Part shown: positions 1 through 7,515 of the stretch, in pieces
How the letters are laid out: every line of letters starts with the position of its first letter
How positions within the stretch are numbered: the stretch's first letter is position 1
NCBI GenBank assembly: GCA_017561025.1
Contig: JAFZDU010000017.1
Coordinates: 1-64,000, forward strand
Origin: Bacteroidales bacterium
GTDB lineage: Bacteria; Bacteroidota; Bacteroidia; Bacteroidales; F082
DNA length: 64,000 nt
Direction: 5' to 3'
Made by a program: the position numbers and the translations under genes
Notes under the pieces: model-generated
Seen by the model: only the letters and a program-made list of their open reading frames with translations
What the model was told of the DNA's origin: nothing
Databases searched by the model: none

Positions 1-2
1 GT

Positions 3-398
3 GATAATGGGGAAGCTACAATTAATTCTGACATCTCTGGCAATGCTCAATACGATGCAGCCACTGCCAACTGGGGCGGAAGCTGGAGGATGCCAACAAA
101 AGACGAGATGCAGGAATTGGTAGTCCACTGTGAATGGGAATATACACAGGTTAACGGAGTAAACGGTGCAAAGGTTATAGGTCCTAACGGAAGCTGTATC
201 TTCCTTCCTGCTGCGGGCGGCCGTGACGGGTCATCGCTCTTCGACGACGGTGACTACGGCTACTATTGGAGTTCTACTCCGTACGGCATCGGCAACGACG
301 ACCGCGCGTGCGGCCTCGACTTCGACTATGGGTTCGGGTACGTGGATTGGGGCTACTATCGTGGCAATGGCTTGCCTGTACGCCCTATCACAGAATAA
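3..398 (+). CDS. FISUMP/DUF1566-like secreted lectin-fold protein, 5' partial
   Basis: The frame is open from base 3, so the start lies before the window; an ATG at 90 is internal. The visible 131 codons contain the motifs NWGGSWRMPT, FLPAAG, GYYWSST and VRP, which characterise the Fibrobacter-paralogous (FISUMP)/DUF1566 type of domain, often predicted to have a C-type-lectin-like fold. The function is not known, though family members are usually exported or surface proteins. Its paralog starts about 470 bp downstream and matches closely up to FLPAAG. After that the two proteins differ heavily inside a conserved scaffold. In this copy roughly half of the codons from 205 on end in C (GAC, TAC, TTC, GGC), and local GC is above the surroundings. 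That pattern recalls the variable regions of diversity-generating retroelements. No reverse transcriptase is present here. The family call is fairly sure; the hypervariability is inference. Confidence 0.75.
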   Translation, partial: DNGEATINSDISGNAQYDAATANWGGSWRMPTKDEMQELVVHCEWEYTQVNGVNGAKVIGPNGSCIFLPAAGGRDGSSLFDDGDYGYYWSSTPYGIGNDDRACGLDFDYGFGYVDWGYYRGNGLPVRPITE

Positions 399-403
399 AA
401 GTA

Positions 404-446
404 GAGACGCATCACAATTCGACGTAAGGAGAATTTGATACGTCTC
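404..446. repeat. GAGACG palindromic hairpin repeat, downstream of FISUMP copy 1
   Basis: GAGACGCATCACAATTC (404-420) is mirrored by GAATTTGATACGTCTC (431-446), a long imperfect stem directly after the stop codon. It belongs to a family of GAGACG...CGTCTC hairpins scattered through the intergenic DNA of this window. It could act as a terminator, although no T-run follows. Confidence 0.7.
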
Positions 447-469
447 ACGCATTCAATTTATTTGATTCA

Positions 470-598
470 TTTGATTTATTTCCGTCGGGCATTTAAGAGC
501 CGTACGGTCGTCTAGAGATATTTGCAATGAGCAGTGAGCAATGAGCAGTGAGCAGTTTTGCCCAAAGCTCGCGGCTCATTGCTCGTAGCAAAAAAAAA
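470..598 (+). repeat. Downstream repeat of FISUMP copy 1, holding the empty MITE site
   Basis: This stretch matches the sequence after the second FISUMP gene (1601-1926), including GCATTTAAGAGCC and the tandem GCAATGAGC/GCAGTGAGC microrepeat ending in CTCATTGCTCGTAGC. Unlike copy 2, the sequence TTTGATTTATTTCCG is uninterrupted here. The single TTTA at 475-478 is the unoccupied target site of the element found at 1616-1810. The remainder up to about 730 holds no gene that I can support. Confidence 0.75.
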
Positions 599-732
599 GC
601 TCCGAAGGAGCGACAGTTCCCAGGCAGGTGATGAAGCACGCAGTGCAGAATGCCTGTGGGAGCGGGAATGGGAAATGGGATTTGAGGAAACGATGATTTT
701 TTTAAATACGCTGTGTTTCAGAGAAAAAAGTT

Positions 733-740
733 TATATTTG
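733..740 (+). promoter_or_regulatory. -7 promoter element for the FISUMP copy 2 gene
   Basis: TATATTTG fits the Bacteroidota -7 consensus TAnnTTTG. It lies about 90 bp before the ATG at 828. Confidence 0.55.
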
Positions 741-870
741 CATAGCTAAAGCTTTGTGACAATTAGCAAATGGTACATTGATTATAAGGTATAAAGTATA
801 ATAACCAAAATATTAAAACGATACATTATGGCATCAGCAAAAAAAAGAAACCAAAGACTCTTCGGCAGAA

Positions 871-1560
871 GTGAAAGCATTGCAGACAGAAGTGAAAACT
901 CTTAAATCGGAGCTGGAAAAAACCAGGAAAGCCTTGGCTGAAGCATTGGAGCAGATTGAGAAATTGAAGAAAAAGGAAAGTGGCAAACCGGCAAGTCAGC
1001 CAAAAGAAGAGGCGATGAAAGACGGCCACGAATACGTTGACTTAGGCTTGCCTAGCGGCTTGAAATGGGCAACATGCAATATTGGAGCGAGAGTTCCTGA
1101 AGCTTCTGGCGATTATTTCGCATGGGGAGAAATTAAGACCAAGAGAACTTTCAGTGAAAGTGGTAGTCTCACATACGGAAAGAAGAAGTACAGCATAGAA
1201 ATATCGGGAGATTCACAGCTTGACGCGGCACGTGCCAACTGGGGCGGCAGCTGGAGAATGCCGACCAAATATGAATGCCAGGAACTTATTGACAAATGCA
1301 AATGGGAATATGTTACCATAAACGGCGTTAACGGCTATAAGGTGACAGGAACAAATGGCAACAGCATTTTTCTTCCTGCTGCGGGCTTCCGTTACGTGTC
1401 GTCGCTCTACCGCGCTGGAAACGACGGTTACTATTGGAGTTCTACGCCTAGTGAGAGCGATGCTAATGGCGCGTACTACATTAGCTTCGGTAGTAGTGGA
1501 TATGAAGTATTCTGCATCGATCGTAACTACGGTCGTTGTATTCGTCCTGTTTCAGAATAA
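871..1560 (+). CDS. FISUMP/DUF1566-like protein, copy 2, with out-of-frame ATG at an A8 tract
   Basis: This is a paralog of the truncated first gene. An N-terminal charged coiled coil (about residues 1-40) leads to the domain start HEYVDLGLPSGLKWA and then NWGGSWRMPT, FLPAAG, GYYWSST and RPVSE. The longest open frame begins at GTG 871, which is probably not the true start. An ATG at 828 gives MASAKK and then leaves the frame at eight consecutive As (839-846). With seven As the same ATG would read MASAKKETKDSSAEVKALQ and join this frame smoothly. So either the gene is phase-variable or slips at the A-tract, or the tract length is a sequencing error. There is no obvious signal peptide, unlike many relatives. 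The region after FLPAAG differs strongly from copy 1. Confidence 0.8.
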   Translation: MKALQTEVKTLKSELEKTRKALAEALEQIEKLKKKESGKPASQPKEEAMKDGHEYVDLGLPSGLKWATCNIGARVPEASGDYFAWGEIKTKRTFSESGSLTYGKKKYSIEISGDSQLDAARANWGGSWRMPTKYECQELIDKCKWEYVTINGVNGYKVTGTNGNSIFLPAAGFRYVSSLYRAGNDGYYWSSTPSESDANGAYYISFGSSGYEVFCIDRNYGRCIRPVSE

Positions 1561-1568
1561 AAGCGTGT

Positions 1569-1591
1569 AGGACGCGATTAATCGCGTCCTT
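1569..1591 (+). terminator. Perfect palindrome after FISUMP copy 2
   Basis: AGGACGCGATTAATCGCGTCCT is a perfect inverted repeat just after the stop codon and is followed by TTACTTTATTT. It is a likely terminator and is related to the GAGACG hairpin family. Confidence 0.6.
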
Positions 1592-1615
1592 ACTTTATTT
1601 GATTCATTTAATTTA

Positions 1616-1810
1616 GGGGACTTCTATAAATTCCCCGTTTAAATAATTTTTGACAGTAACAATTAAAACTTTTGCATGCTTTATGTTTTTTCTTGGAATC
1701 TTTTCGCCTTTCTTTCAATCACATAGCACGCTATGTTCTTTCAAGAAAAACAAAAATCTTCTCAAAGAAAAATTCATAAATCATTTGCAAAGCAATTTAT
1801 AGAAATCCCC
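1616..1810. mobile_element. MITE-like palindromic element, 195 bp, with TTTA target duplication
   Basis: The ends are 17-bp inverted repeats with one mismatch: GGGGACTTCTATAAATT (1616-1632) and AATTTATAGAAATCCCC (1794-1810). A palindrome, ACATAGCACGCTATGT, lies near the centre, so much of the element could fold as a hairpin. TTTA occurs on both sides (1612-1615 and 1811-1814). The paralogous flank at 470-485 carries the same sequence with one TTTA and no element, as expected for an empty target site. The element has no coding capacity and no transposase is present in the window. One arm recurs inverted at 40955-41056. Confidence 0.75.
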
Positions 1811-1926
1811 TTTATTTCCGCACGGCATTTAAGAGCCGTGCGGTCGTCTAGTGATATTTGCAATGAGCTGTGAGCTATGAGTTGTGAGCATTTTTGCTCA
1901 AAGCTCGCGGCTCATTGCTCGTAGCC
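1811..1926 (+). repeat. Downstream repeat of FISUMP copy 2
   Basis: This is the second copy of the repeat at about 477-598: TTTATTTCCG, GCATTTAAGAGCC, TATTTGCAATGAGC and CTCATTGCTCGTAGC. The GCAATGAGC microrepeat has drifted to GAGCTGTGAGC/GAGTTGTGAGC. Confidence 0.75.
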
Positions 1927-1928
1927 TG

Positions 1929-2062
1929 TTGCGTTAGGGATTGAAGCGGCATCCTTTGCGAAGCGAAGTGATAATGGAGCGAGCAAAGATATAGCGGAAA
2001 GCCCGACGGCGGAGCTGTAAGCGGAGCCGGAACGCCCAGAGAGAAGATAGCATGACTACAAG
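1929..2062 (+). repeat. Dispersed GC-richer intergenic repeat, copy 1
   Basis: The block beginning TTGCGTTAGGGATTG and containing GCGGCATCC, GATATAGCGGAAAGCCCG and GGAGCTG recurs at about 40796-40935 with few differences. It does not code in any convincing frame. It lies directly next to MITE-related sequence in both places. I see no gene in the rest of 2063-2160. Confidence 0.7.
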
Positions 2063-2165
2063 AAATAAGTCAGAAGGCTAATGGTAAAATGTATTGCATT
2101 CAAAAAACTTCGCGTTACTTAGCGCCTTTGCGAGAGAAGTTTAATGTCAATTTGTGGATATAAAT

Positions 2166-2193
2166 AAAGGATGTCACACTGTGGCATCCTTTA
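2166..2193. terminator. Hairpin terminator
   Basis: AAAGGATGTCACA pairs with TGTGGCATCCTTT and T-rich DNA follows on both strands. It probably ends the leftward M20 peptidase transcript about 70 bp after its stop, or rightward read-through. Confidence 0.55.
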
Positions 2194-2204
2194 TTGTTTA
2201 TTTT

Positions 2205-2252
2205 GAGACGTGTCAACGAGTGTTTATATTTAAGGTAACATTGACGCGTCTC
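2205..2252. repeat. GAGACG palindromic repeat
   Basis: GAGACGTGTCAACG and CATTGACGCGTCTC form the two arms. It is a member of the hairpin family at 3789, 3872, 16683, 24608 and 57500 and lies just after the M20 peptidase stop. Confidence 0.65.
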
Positions 2253-2264
2253 TACATTGTCTTA

Positions 2265-3632
2265 TTATTGCATCTTCGCAAAATGTTGATAGAAAGCGAT
2301 GATTGTCTCGATTCCTTTGAAGAAGTGGTCAACTCTGTAGTTTTCGTTAGGTGAGTGGATAGCGTCTGAACCTAAACCGAATCCCATCAAGATTGACTTG
2401 AGACCTAAAACTTTTTCGAAAGCAGAGATGATTGGAATGCTGCCGCCGCTCTTCATTGGGATAGGACGTTTGCCGTATGTTTCCATGTAAGCTGCTTCTG
2501 CTGCCTTGTATGCTGGCAAGTCGATAGGACATCCGTAAGCTTGTCCGCCGTGCATTGGAGTGACCTTGACTTTAACGTATTCTGGAGCTACGCTTTCGAA
2601 ATATTCTTTGAATAATACAGAAATCTTTTCGTGGTCTTGGTTAGGAACCAAACGGCATGAGATCTTAGCGTATGCCTTTGAAGGAAGAACAGTCTTTGAA
2701 CCTTCGCCAGTGTAACCGCCCCATATACCGCAGAGGTCGAATGTTGGACGGATGCCGACTCTTTCGATTGTTGTGTAGCCTTCTTCACCGCGTAATGCTG
2801 TTATGCCAACGCCTGCTTTGTATTCTTCTTCGCTATATGGAGCCATGTTGAGCAATTCGCGTTCTTCTGGTGTTGCTTCGATGACGTCATCGTAGAATCC
2901 AGGGATGGTGATGTGGTTGTTCTTGTCCATGACCTTAGCAACCATTTCGCATAATGTGTTGATTGGGTTTGCTACAGCGCCGCCGAACAATCCTGAGTGG
3001 AGGTCAGCGTTAGGACCTGTTACTTCAACTTCCCAATATGCCAAGCCACGTAAACCTGTTGTGATAGAAGGAGTGTCGTGGTCGATCATGCTTGTGTCTG
3101 AAACCAAGATGATGTCAGCCTTGACTAAATCCTTGTTTGTTACGATCCATTTTGAGAGGCTGCCTGAACCGATTTCTTCTTCGCCTTCGAGCATGAACTT
3201 AACGTTGCATGGCAATGTGTTTGTCTTGACCATTGTCTCGAATGCCTTGGCGTGCATGAAAGCCTGACCTTTGTCGTCGTTAGCGCCACGAGCCCAGATC
3301 TTGCCGTCTTTGATGACTGGTTCAAATGGGTCTGTGTTCCATAATTCGATTGGGTCGACTGGCATAACATCATAGTGACCGTAAACTAAAACTGTAGGAA
3401 GTTTTGGGTCGATGATTTTTTCACCATAGACTACTGGGTGGCCTTCTGTTGGCATGACTTCTGCCTTGTCGGCGCCTGCTGCTAAAATGCTGTCTCTCCA
3501 ATATTCAGCACATTTAACCATATCTTCTTTATGTTCACTTTGTGAACTGATTGAAGGGATGCGAATCAATCCGAATAACTCTTCTAAGAAACGATTTTCG
3601 TTTTCTTTGATGTAAGAATTTGTAATTTCCAT
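2265..3632 (-). CDS. M20 family metallopeptidase (dipeptidase)
   Basis: A 455-aa cytosolic zinc peptidase of the M20/M25/M40 family, the group that includes dipeptidases and carnosinase-like enzymes. No signal peptide is seen. All expected metal and catalytic positions are visible: H86 and D88 in GHYDVMP, D119/D120 in ARGANDDKG, the catalytic glutamates in EGEEEIGS (151-153), D179 in VSDTSM, and H426 in AIHSPNENY near the C-terminus. The dimerisation (lid) domain lies roughly between residues 195 and 330. Length fits the family. It is transcribed alone, leftward, and its upstream region carries dispersed repeats. The likely role is hydrolysis of short peptides taken up for nutrition. Exact substrate cannot be told from sequence. 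Confidence 0.9.
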   Translation of the reverse strand: MEITNSYIKENENRFLEELFGLIRIPSISSQSEHKEDMVKCAEYWRDSILAAGADKAEVMPTEGHPVVYGEKIIDPKLPTVLVYGHYDVMPVDPIELWNTDPFEPVIKDGKIWARGANDDKGQAFMHAKAFETMVKTNTLPCNVKFMLEGEEEIGSGSLSKWIVTNKDLVKADIILVSDTSMIDHDTPSITTGLRGLAYWEVEVTGPNADLHSGLFGGAVANPINTLCEMVAKVMDKNNHITIPGFYDDVIEATPEERELLNMAPYSEEEYKAGVGITALRGEEGYTTIERVGIRPTFDLCGIWGGYTGEGSKTVLPSKAYAKISCRLVPNQDHEKISVLFKEYFESVAPEYVKVKVTPMHGGQAYGCPIDLPAYKAAEAAYMETYGKRPIPMKSGGSIPIISAFEKVLGLKSILMGFGLGSDAIHSPNENYRVDHFFKGIETIIAFYQHFAKMQ

Positions 3633-3788
3633 AATTGTTTATTTAATTGTTATTTATTTCTTTGTTTGGGACAAATGTTAACAATCAACGGTCAACGGAC
3701 TTGTCCAATCTTATTGTTTTTAACGTTATTACTATGCCTTTATTATTTTATTTACTTTACCTTAACAATTCCTAATTCCTAATTTTCC

Positions 3789-3839
3789 AAGACGCTTCAA
3801 TGTGTGTTCATATTTTAGGAATCATTGAAACGTCTCTAC
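3789..3839. repeat. GAGACG palindromic repeat
   Basis: AAGACGCTTCAATG and CATTGAAACGTCTCTAC form an imperfect stem. A near-identical copy begins 83 bp further on. Confidence 0.75.
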
Positions 3840-3871
3840 ATTCATTCCTAATTCCTCATTCCTCCTTTTCC

Positions 3872-3921
3872 AAGACGCTTCAATGCGTGTTTATTTTTTA
3901 GGAATCATTGAAACGTCTCTA
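3872..3921. repeat. GAGACG palindromic repeat
   Basis: This is a second tandem copy of the 3789-3839 unit, again with AAGACGCTTCAATG and CATTGAAACGTCTCTAC arms. It sits just past the lpxH stop and may serve as its terminator. Confidence 0.75.
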
Positions 3922-3937
3922 CATTCATTCCTAATTC

Positions 3938-4699
3938 CTAATTCCACATTTCTAATTTCATATTATTTCCATCAAAAACGGCGTAGGTGAAATCTCTTAT
4001 CCAGTTGCCGACCACTGTCACGGTAGCGCCGTTATCTACCTTATATTGCATAGGCTTATGCTGATGTCCGAACACGAAGTAATCGGTGTTAGGGTTTTCT
4101 TTTGCACATTCCTGAGCATATTTATACAGACGAGTTTCCTCAACGACAGAATAATAATTGCTTTCTGCTTCTTTCTTAAGTTTCTTGACTCTGTGGTTGT
4201 GTGACCATTTTAATGCTAGTCCTATTCCTAAGTCGGGATGTACCATCTTAAATAGAAACTGGTTTATCTTGCATTCGAAGGCGCGTTTCAGGAATTTGTA
4301 TCCGTTGTCGCCAGGACCTCTTCCATCGCCGTGGACGAGGAAGAAAGTCTTGCCTTTCAGAGTCATCGTCATTGGTTCGCGATGAACCTGTATGCCTACT
4401 TCTTTTTGCAGGTAGTTGAAAGTCCAGAGGTCGTGGTTTCCGGCAAAGAGATGAACCGGGATTCCGCCATCGATGAATTGTGTCAGTTTTCCAAGGAGGC
4501 GAATGTAACCTCTAGGTACAACTGTCTTGTATTCAAACCAGAAGTCGAAGAGGTCGCCCATGAGGAAGAGTGCTTCTGTTTCTTCTTTTATAGAATCTAA
4601 GAAGCTAAGCAGTTTCATTTCTCTCTCGTGGCTGTCTTCTAGAGTCGGTACGCCCAAATGTAAATCCGTGATGAAATAAATCTTCTTGTCCTCTGCCAT
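3938..4699 (-). CDS. lpxH: UDP-2,3-diacylglucosamine diphosphatase LpxH
   Basis: A calcineurin-like metallophosphoesterase of 253 aa that cleaves UDP-2,3-diacylglucosamine to lipid X and UMP, a step of lipid A synthesis at the inner membrane. Metal-binding motifs appear in order: D12xH14 (TDLHLG), GDLFD 48-52, GNHD 87-90, HGDG 123-126 and GHQH 211-214. The length fits the LpxH/LpxH2 family. It lies 4 bp after lpxK on the same strand, so the two steps of one pathway are co-transcribed. Other metallophosphoesterases share these motifs, but the lpxK neighbour and the FDFWFEYK stretch after motif II make LpxH the best call. Confidence 0.9.
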   Translation of the reverse strand: MAEDKKIYFITDLHLGVPTLEDSHEREMKLLSFLDSIKEETEALFLMGDLFDFWFEYKTVVPRGYIRLLGKLTQFIDGGIPVHLFAGNHDLWTFNYLQKEVGIQVHREPMTMTLKGKTFFLVHGDGRGPGDNGYKFLKRAFECKINQFLFKMVHPDLGIGLALKWSHNHRVKKLKKEAESNYYSVVEETRLYKYAQECAKENPNTDYFVFGHQHKPMQYKVDNGATVTVVGNWIRDFTYAVFDGNNMKLEMWN

Positions 4700-4703
4700 T
4701 ATA

Positions 4704-5768
4704 TTATAATTTTATATCATCAATAGAATTTTGTCTAACATATTTTAAAATCTCCTCGTCGAAGCTGTTGTTTTCTTCTTTATGGAACTTGACTTTGATA
4801 GGTATGGTGAAGACAGGTATATTGTTGAATTTCTTGATTAATGAAGAATTTATCAATCTCATCGCGTCTTTCTCTGTCGTTACTATGACCTTGTTTTTAC
4901 CTATGAGATCGTTGTATCTTTCTATGACCATGTCGATATCTTTTTCAGTGAAGTCGTGATGGTCGCTGAATTGAACTTTTGCTATTGTGTTGTATTTTCT
5001 CTTCAGATGATCTTCTAGTGAATATGTGTTGGCGATTCCGCAGAAAAGCAATACAGTCTTAGCTTCTTTGATGTCAATATTATAGCTGGCTTTGTTGAAA
5101 GGTTCAAAGCTTTGATATTCGATATAAGAATAAAATACTTTTTGATGAGGAAGAGGCCTGAGCGATTGAGTTATATTTCTTCTGTTGTATGGAGTGATGA
5201 CATTAGGTGATTTTGTCACTACAATTATATCAGCTCTTTTTGCAGCGCTCTTGATATCTCTCAATATTCCAGTAGGGATGAGATGGTTTTCGCTATATAG
5301 ATTATAATAGTCGGTCAATAATACGTTTAGTCCGGCTTTTATCTTTCTATGCTGATATGCGTCGTCAAGAAGGATGATGTTAGGGGAATTATTTTCCTTG
5401 ATAAGTCTTTCTATTCCATCGCATCTGTCTTCATCTACCGCTACTTTTACATCATTGAATTTCTTGAAGTACTGAAGCGGTTCATCGCCTATGTCTTTAT
5501 GTGTATGTGCGTCGTCGGCTAATATGTAGCCTTTTGTCTTTCTTCCGTAACCTCTGCTCAAGACGGCAATTCTGTATTCTTTGGATAAAAGTCTTATAAG
5601 ATATTCAATATGAGGTGTTTTGCCTGTGCCTCCCAAATTAAGGTTTCCGACACAGATGTTCGGGATGTTGAAGCTTCTGGATTTCAATATGCCCCAATCG
5701 TATAGCTTATGTCTTATCAATAAGACAAATGTATATATTAACGATATGGGTATCAATAACTTCCTCAT
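4704..5768 (-). CDS. lpxK: Tetraacyldisaccharide 4'-kinase LpxK
   Basis: A 354-aa inner-membrane kinase that adds the 4'-phosphate to the lipid A precursor disaccharide. An N-terminal hydrophobic segment (about residues 4-18) anchors it. The P-loop GNLNLGGTGKTP is at 41-52, followed by LSRGYGRKTKG at about 70-80, which is typical of LpxK. DDAYQHR at 135-141 corresponds to the family DDGFQHR motif with an Ala and a Tyr substituted. It is the first gene of a two-gene lpxK-lpxH unit and diverges from the Nif3 gene across a 90-bp AT-rich spacer that must hold both promoters. Confidence 0.92.
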   Translation of the reverse strand: MRKLLIPISLIYTFVLLIRHKLYDWGILKSRSFNIPNICVGNLNLGGTGKTPHIEYLIRLLSKEYRIAVLSRGYGRKTKGYILADDAHTHKDIGDEPLQYFKKFNDVKVAVDEDRCDGIERLIKENNSPNIILLDDAYQHRKIKAGLNVLLTDYYNLYSENHLIPTGILRDIKSAAKRADIIVVTKSPNVITPYNRRNITQSLRPLPHQKVFYSYIEYQSFEPFNKASYNIDIKEAKTVLLFCGIANTYSLEDHLKRKYNTIAKVQFSDHHDFTEKDIDMVIERYNDLIGKNKVIVTTEKDAMRLINSSLIKKFNNIPVFTIPIKVKFHKEENNSFDEEILKYVRQNSIDDIKL

Positions 5769-5858
5769 AAAATTATAAAGTCAACAAATGTACAAATTAT
5801 TTTTATGAAAACAAACTATTAAACGATAAAAAATCGTATCTTAGCGAAAAATTTCAAA

Positions 5859-6653
5859 ATGAATAAAGTTTCAGAGATTTTGAGTTATATAACTGAAGTT
5901 GCACCTCTGCATTGGCAGGAAAGCTACGATAATTCAGGACTCCTGATAGGTGATGAGAATGCATTGGTTGACAAAGCTTTGTTGACATTAGACCTTACTG
6001 AACAAGTCGTTGATGAAGCTATTGAAAACTCATTTCATCTGATTATTAGCCACCACCCATTGATTTTTAAAGGACTGAAGAATATCCTTGTCGACAATAC
6101 TATAGGCAGGATAGTGACTAAAGCGATAAAGAACGACATTTCCATTGCTGCTATGCATACCAATTTGGATAACAGCTATTTTGGCGTGAATAGAGTCCTT
6201 GCTGAAAATCTTGGCCTTAAGGAGCTGCAAATACTGCATCAGAATAATTCGGATGAAGATGTGCAGATTGGCAGCGGAATGGTCGGTATGCTTGAAAACG
6301 AAATGTCGGAAAAAGAATTTTTAGGCCTGGTGAAAGAGCGTCTGCAAGTGCCTGCAATACGTCATTCTGAATTGCTGAATAAGCCAATCAGGAGGGTGGC
6401 ATTGTGCGGAGGCTCCGGTTCGTTCCTCATAAATGACGCAAAACATTGCAAGGCAGATGTTTATATCACTGCAGATATTAAATATCATGATTTTTTTAAT
6501 GCTGATAATGAGATACTTATCATAGATGCTGGACATTTTGAGACAGAACAGTTTACAAAACAATTATTTGCTGATATTATTCTCAAAAAAAATCCTAACT
6601 TTGCAGTCCAAATTTCGAGCGTAAAAACTAACTCGGTACATTATTTTGTTTAA
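5859..6653 (+). CDS. Nif3-like dinuclear metal-centre protein
   Basis: A 264-aa protein of the Nif3/YbgI/YqfO family, which forms hexameric toroids with two metals per subunit. The biochemical role is disputed (GTP cyclohydrolase I type 2 has been proposed). Metal ligands are visible in SHHP (64-67), HTNLD (100-104) and GHFETE near residue 225. It has the short two-lobed form, not the roughly 360-aa form with an inserted PII/CutA-like domain. The next gene starts 18 bp downstream and encodes a zinc-ribbon coiled-coil protein, a pairing that I recall as common in Bacteroidota. A TATCTTAG element about 20 bp before the ATG is a weak -7 match. Confidence 0.88.
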   Translation: MNKVSEILSYITEVAPLHWQESYDNSGLLIGDENALVDKALLTLDLTEQVVDEAIENSFHLIISHHPLIFKGLKNILVDNTIGRIVTKAIKNDISIAAMHTNLDNSYFGVNRVLAENLGLKELQILHQNNSDEDVQIGSGMVGMLENEMSEKEFLGLVKERLQVPAIRHSELLNKPIRRVALCGGSGSFLINDAKHCKADVYITADIKYHDFFNADNEILIIDAGHFETEQFTKQLFADIILKKNPNFAVQISSVKTNSVHYFV

Positions 6654-6671
6654 TATTAATTTTTAAGATAT

Positions 6672-7451
6672 ATGATGGAAAATAAATTCAGAAACGAAGC
6701 AGAAGATGTAGAAATCACAGTTGAAAGAAAACTTATAGAATTGTACACCTTACAACAAGTTGATTCTAAAATAGACAAAATCCGTATCATCCGTGGTGAG
6801 TTGCCTCTTGAAGTTCAAGATCTTGAAGACGAAATCGCCGGTATTGAAACTCGTATCGAAAAATATAATGAAGAGTTGGAAAAATTCTCTAAAGACATCG
6901 TTGACTATAAAAACAAGATCAAAGAAGCTACAGCTCTCATCAAGAAATATGAAGAACAACAAAATAATGTTCGTAACAACCGTGAATACGAATCATTGAC
7001 AAAAGAAATAGAATACCAATCATTGGATATTCAACTTTGTGAAAAACGTATCAACGACTGTACAAAGAAATCAGAAATGTTAAAGATTTCTTTGAATGAA
7101 ACAAACGCACGCCTCGAAGAACGTAAGAGCGACTTAGAACTTAAGAAAAACGAATTGTCATCAATCGTTGAAGAAACAGAAAAAGAAGAAGCTGAACTCA
7201 TGGTACGTTCACAAGAAAGTGAACAGCTTATTGAAGAACGTCTTCTCACAGCTTACAAACGTATCAGAAAGAACGCACGTAACGGTTTGGCAGTCGTTAA
7301 GATTGAACGTGATGCTTGCGGTGGCTGCTTCAACAAGATTCCTCCACAACATCAGCTCGACATTCGTATGCACAAGAAAATTATCGTTTGCGAATATTGC
7401 GGCCGTATCTTGATAGACGAAGATATCGTTAACATGTATCACAACGATTGA
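6672..7451 (+). CDS. Coiled-coil zinc-ribbon protein (C4-type, CT398/DUF164 family)
   Basis: 259 aa. Residues about 20-190 are a long charged coiled coil, and the C-terminus folds as a zinc ribbon with C216xxC219 and C240xxC243. Proteins of this architecture (CT398 type) are widespread. Some have been linked to RNA polymerase or secretion partners, but no firm function is known. It forms a two-gene unit with the Nif3 gene (18-bp gap). The start could be the first or second of two consecutive ATGs. A strong hairpin terminator follows within 15 bp. Confidence 0.85.
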   Translation: MMENKFRNEAEDVEITVERKLIELYTLQQVDSKIDKIRIIRGELPLEVQDLEDEIAGIETRIEKYNEELEKFSKDIVDYKNKIKEATALIKKYEEQQNNVRNNREYESLTKEIEYQSLDIQLCEKRINDCTKKSEMLKISLNETNARLEERKSDLELKKNELSSIVEETEKEEAELMVRSQESEQLIEERLLTAYKRIRKNARNGLAVVKIERDACGGCFNKIPPQHQLDIRMHKKIIVCEYCGRILIDEDIVNMYHND

Positions 7452-7464
7452 TTGCGATAAAATC

Positions 7465-7500
7465 AAAAAAAGAGGTTCACTTCAGTGAGCCTCTTTTTTT
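7465..7500. terminator. Bidirectional terminator
   Basis: AGAGGTTCACT and AGTGAGCCTCT form the stem, flanked by seven As on one side and seven Ts on the other. It serves both converging genes. Confidence 0.85.
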
Positions 7501-7515
7501 ATGTCGATTATGAGT

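Larger units (their letters stand above)
3633..3937. other. Repeat-rich intergenic spacer
   Basis: Between the M20 gene start and the lpxH stop there is no gene. It holds AATCAACGGTCAACGG (about 3680), runs of AATTCCTAATTCC (complement of the TTAGGAATTAGGAA repeat), and two GAGACG palindromes. Confidence 0.7.

Noticed and set aside
558..749. A 63-codon open frame in the first intergenic region
   Set aside because: It begins in the GCAATGAGC repeat and overlaps the promoter of the second FISUMP gene; no sign of coding.
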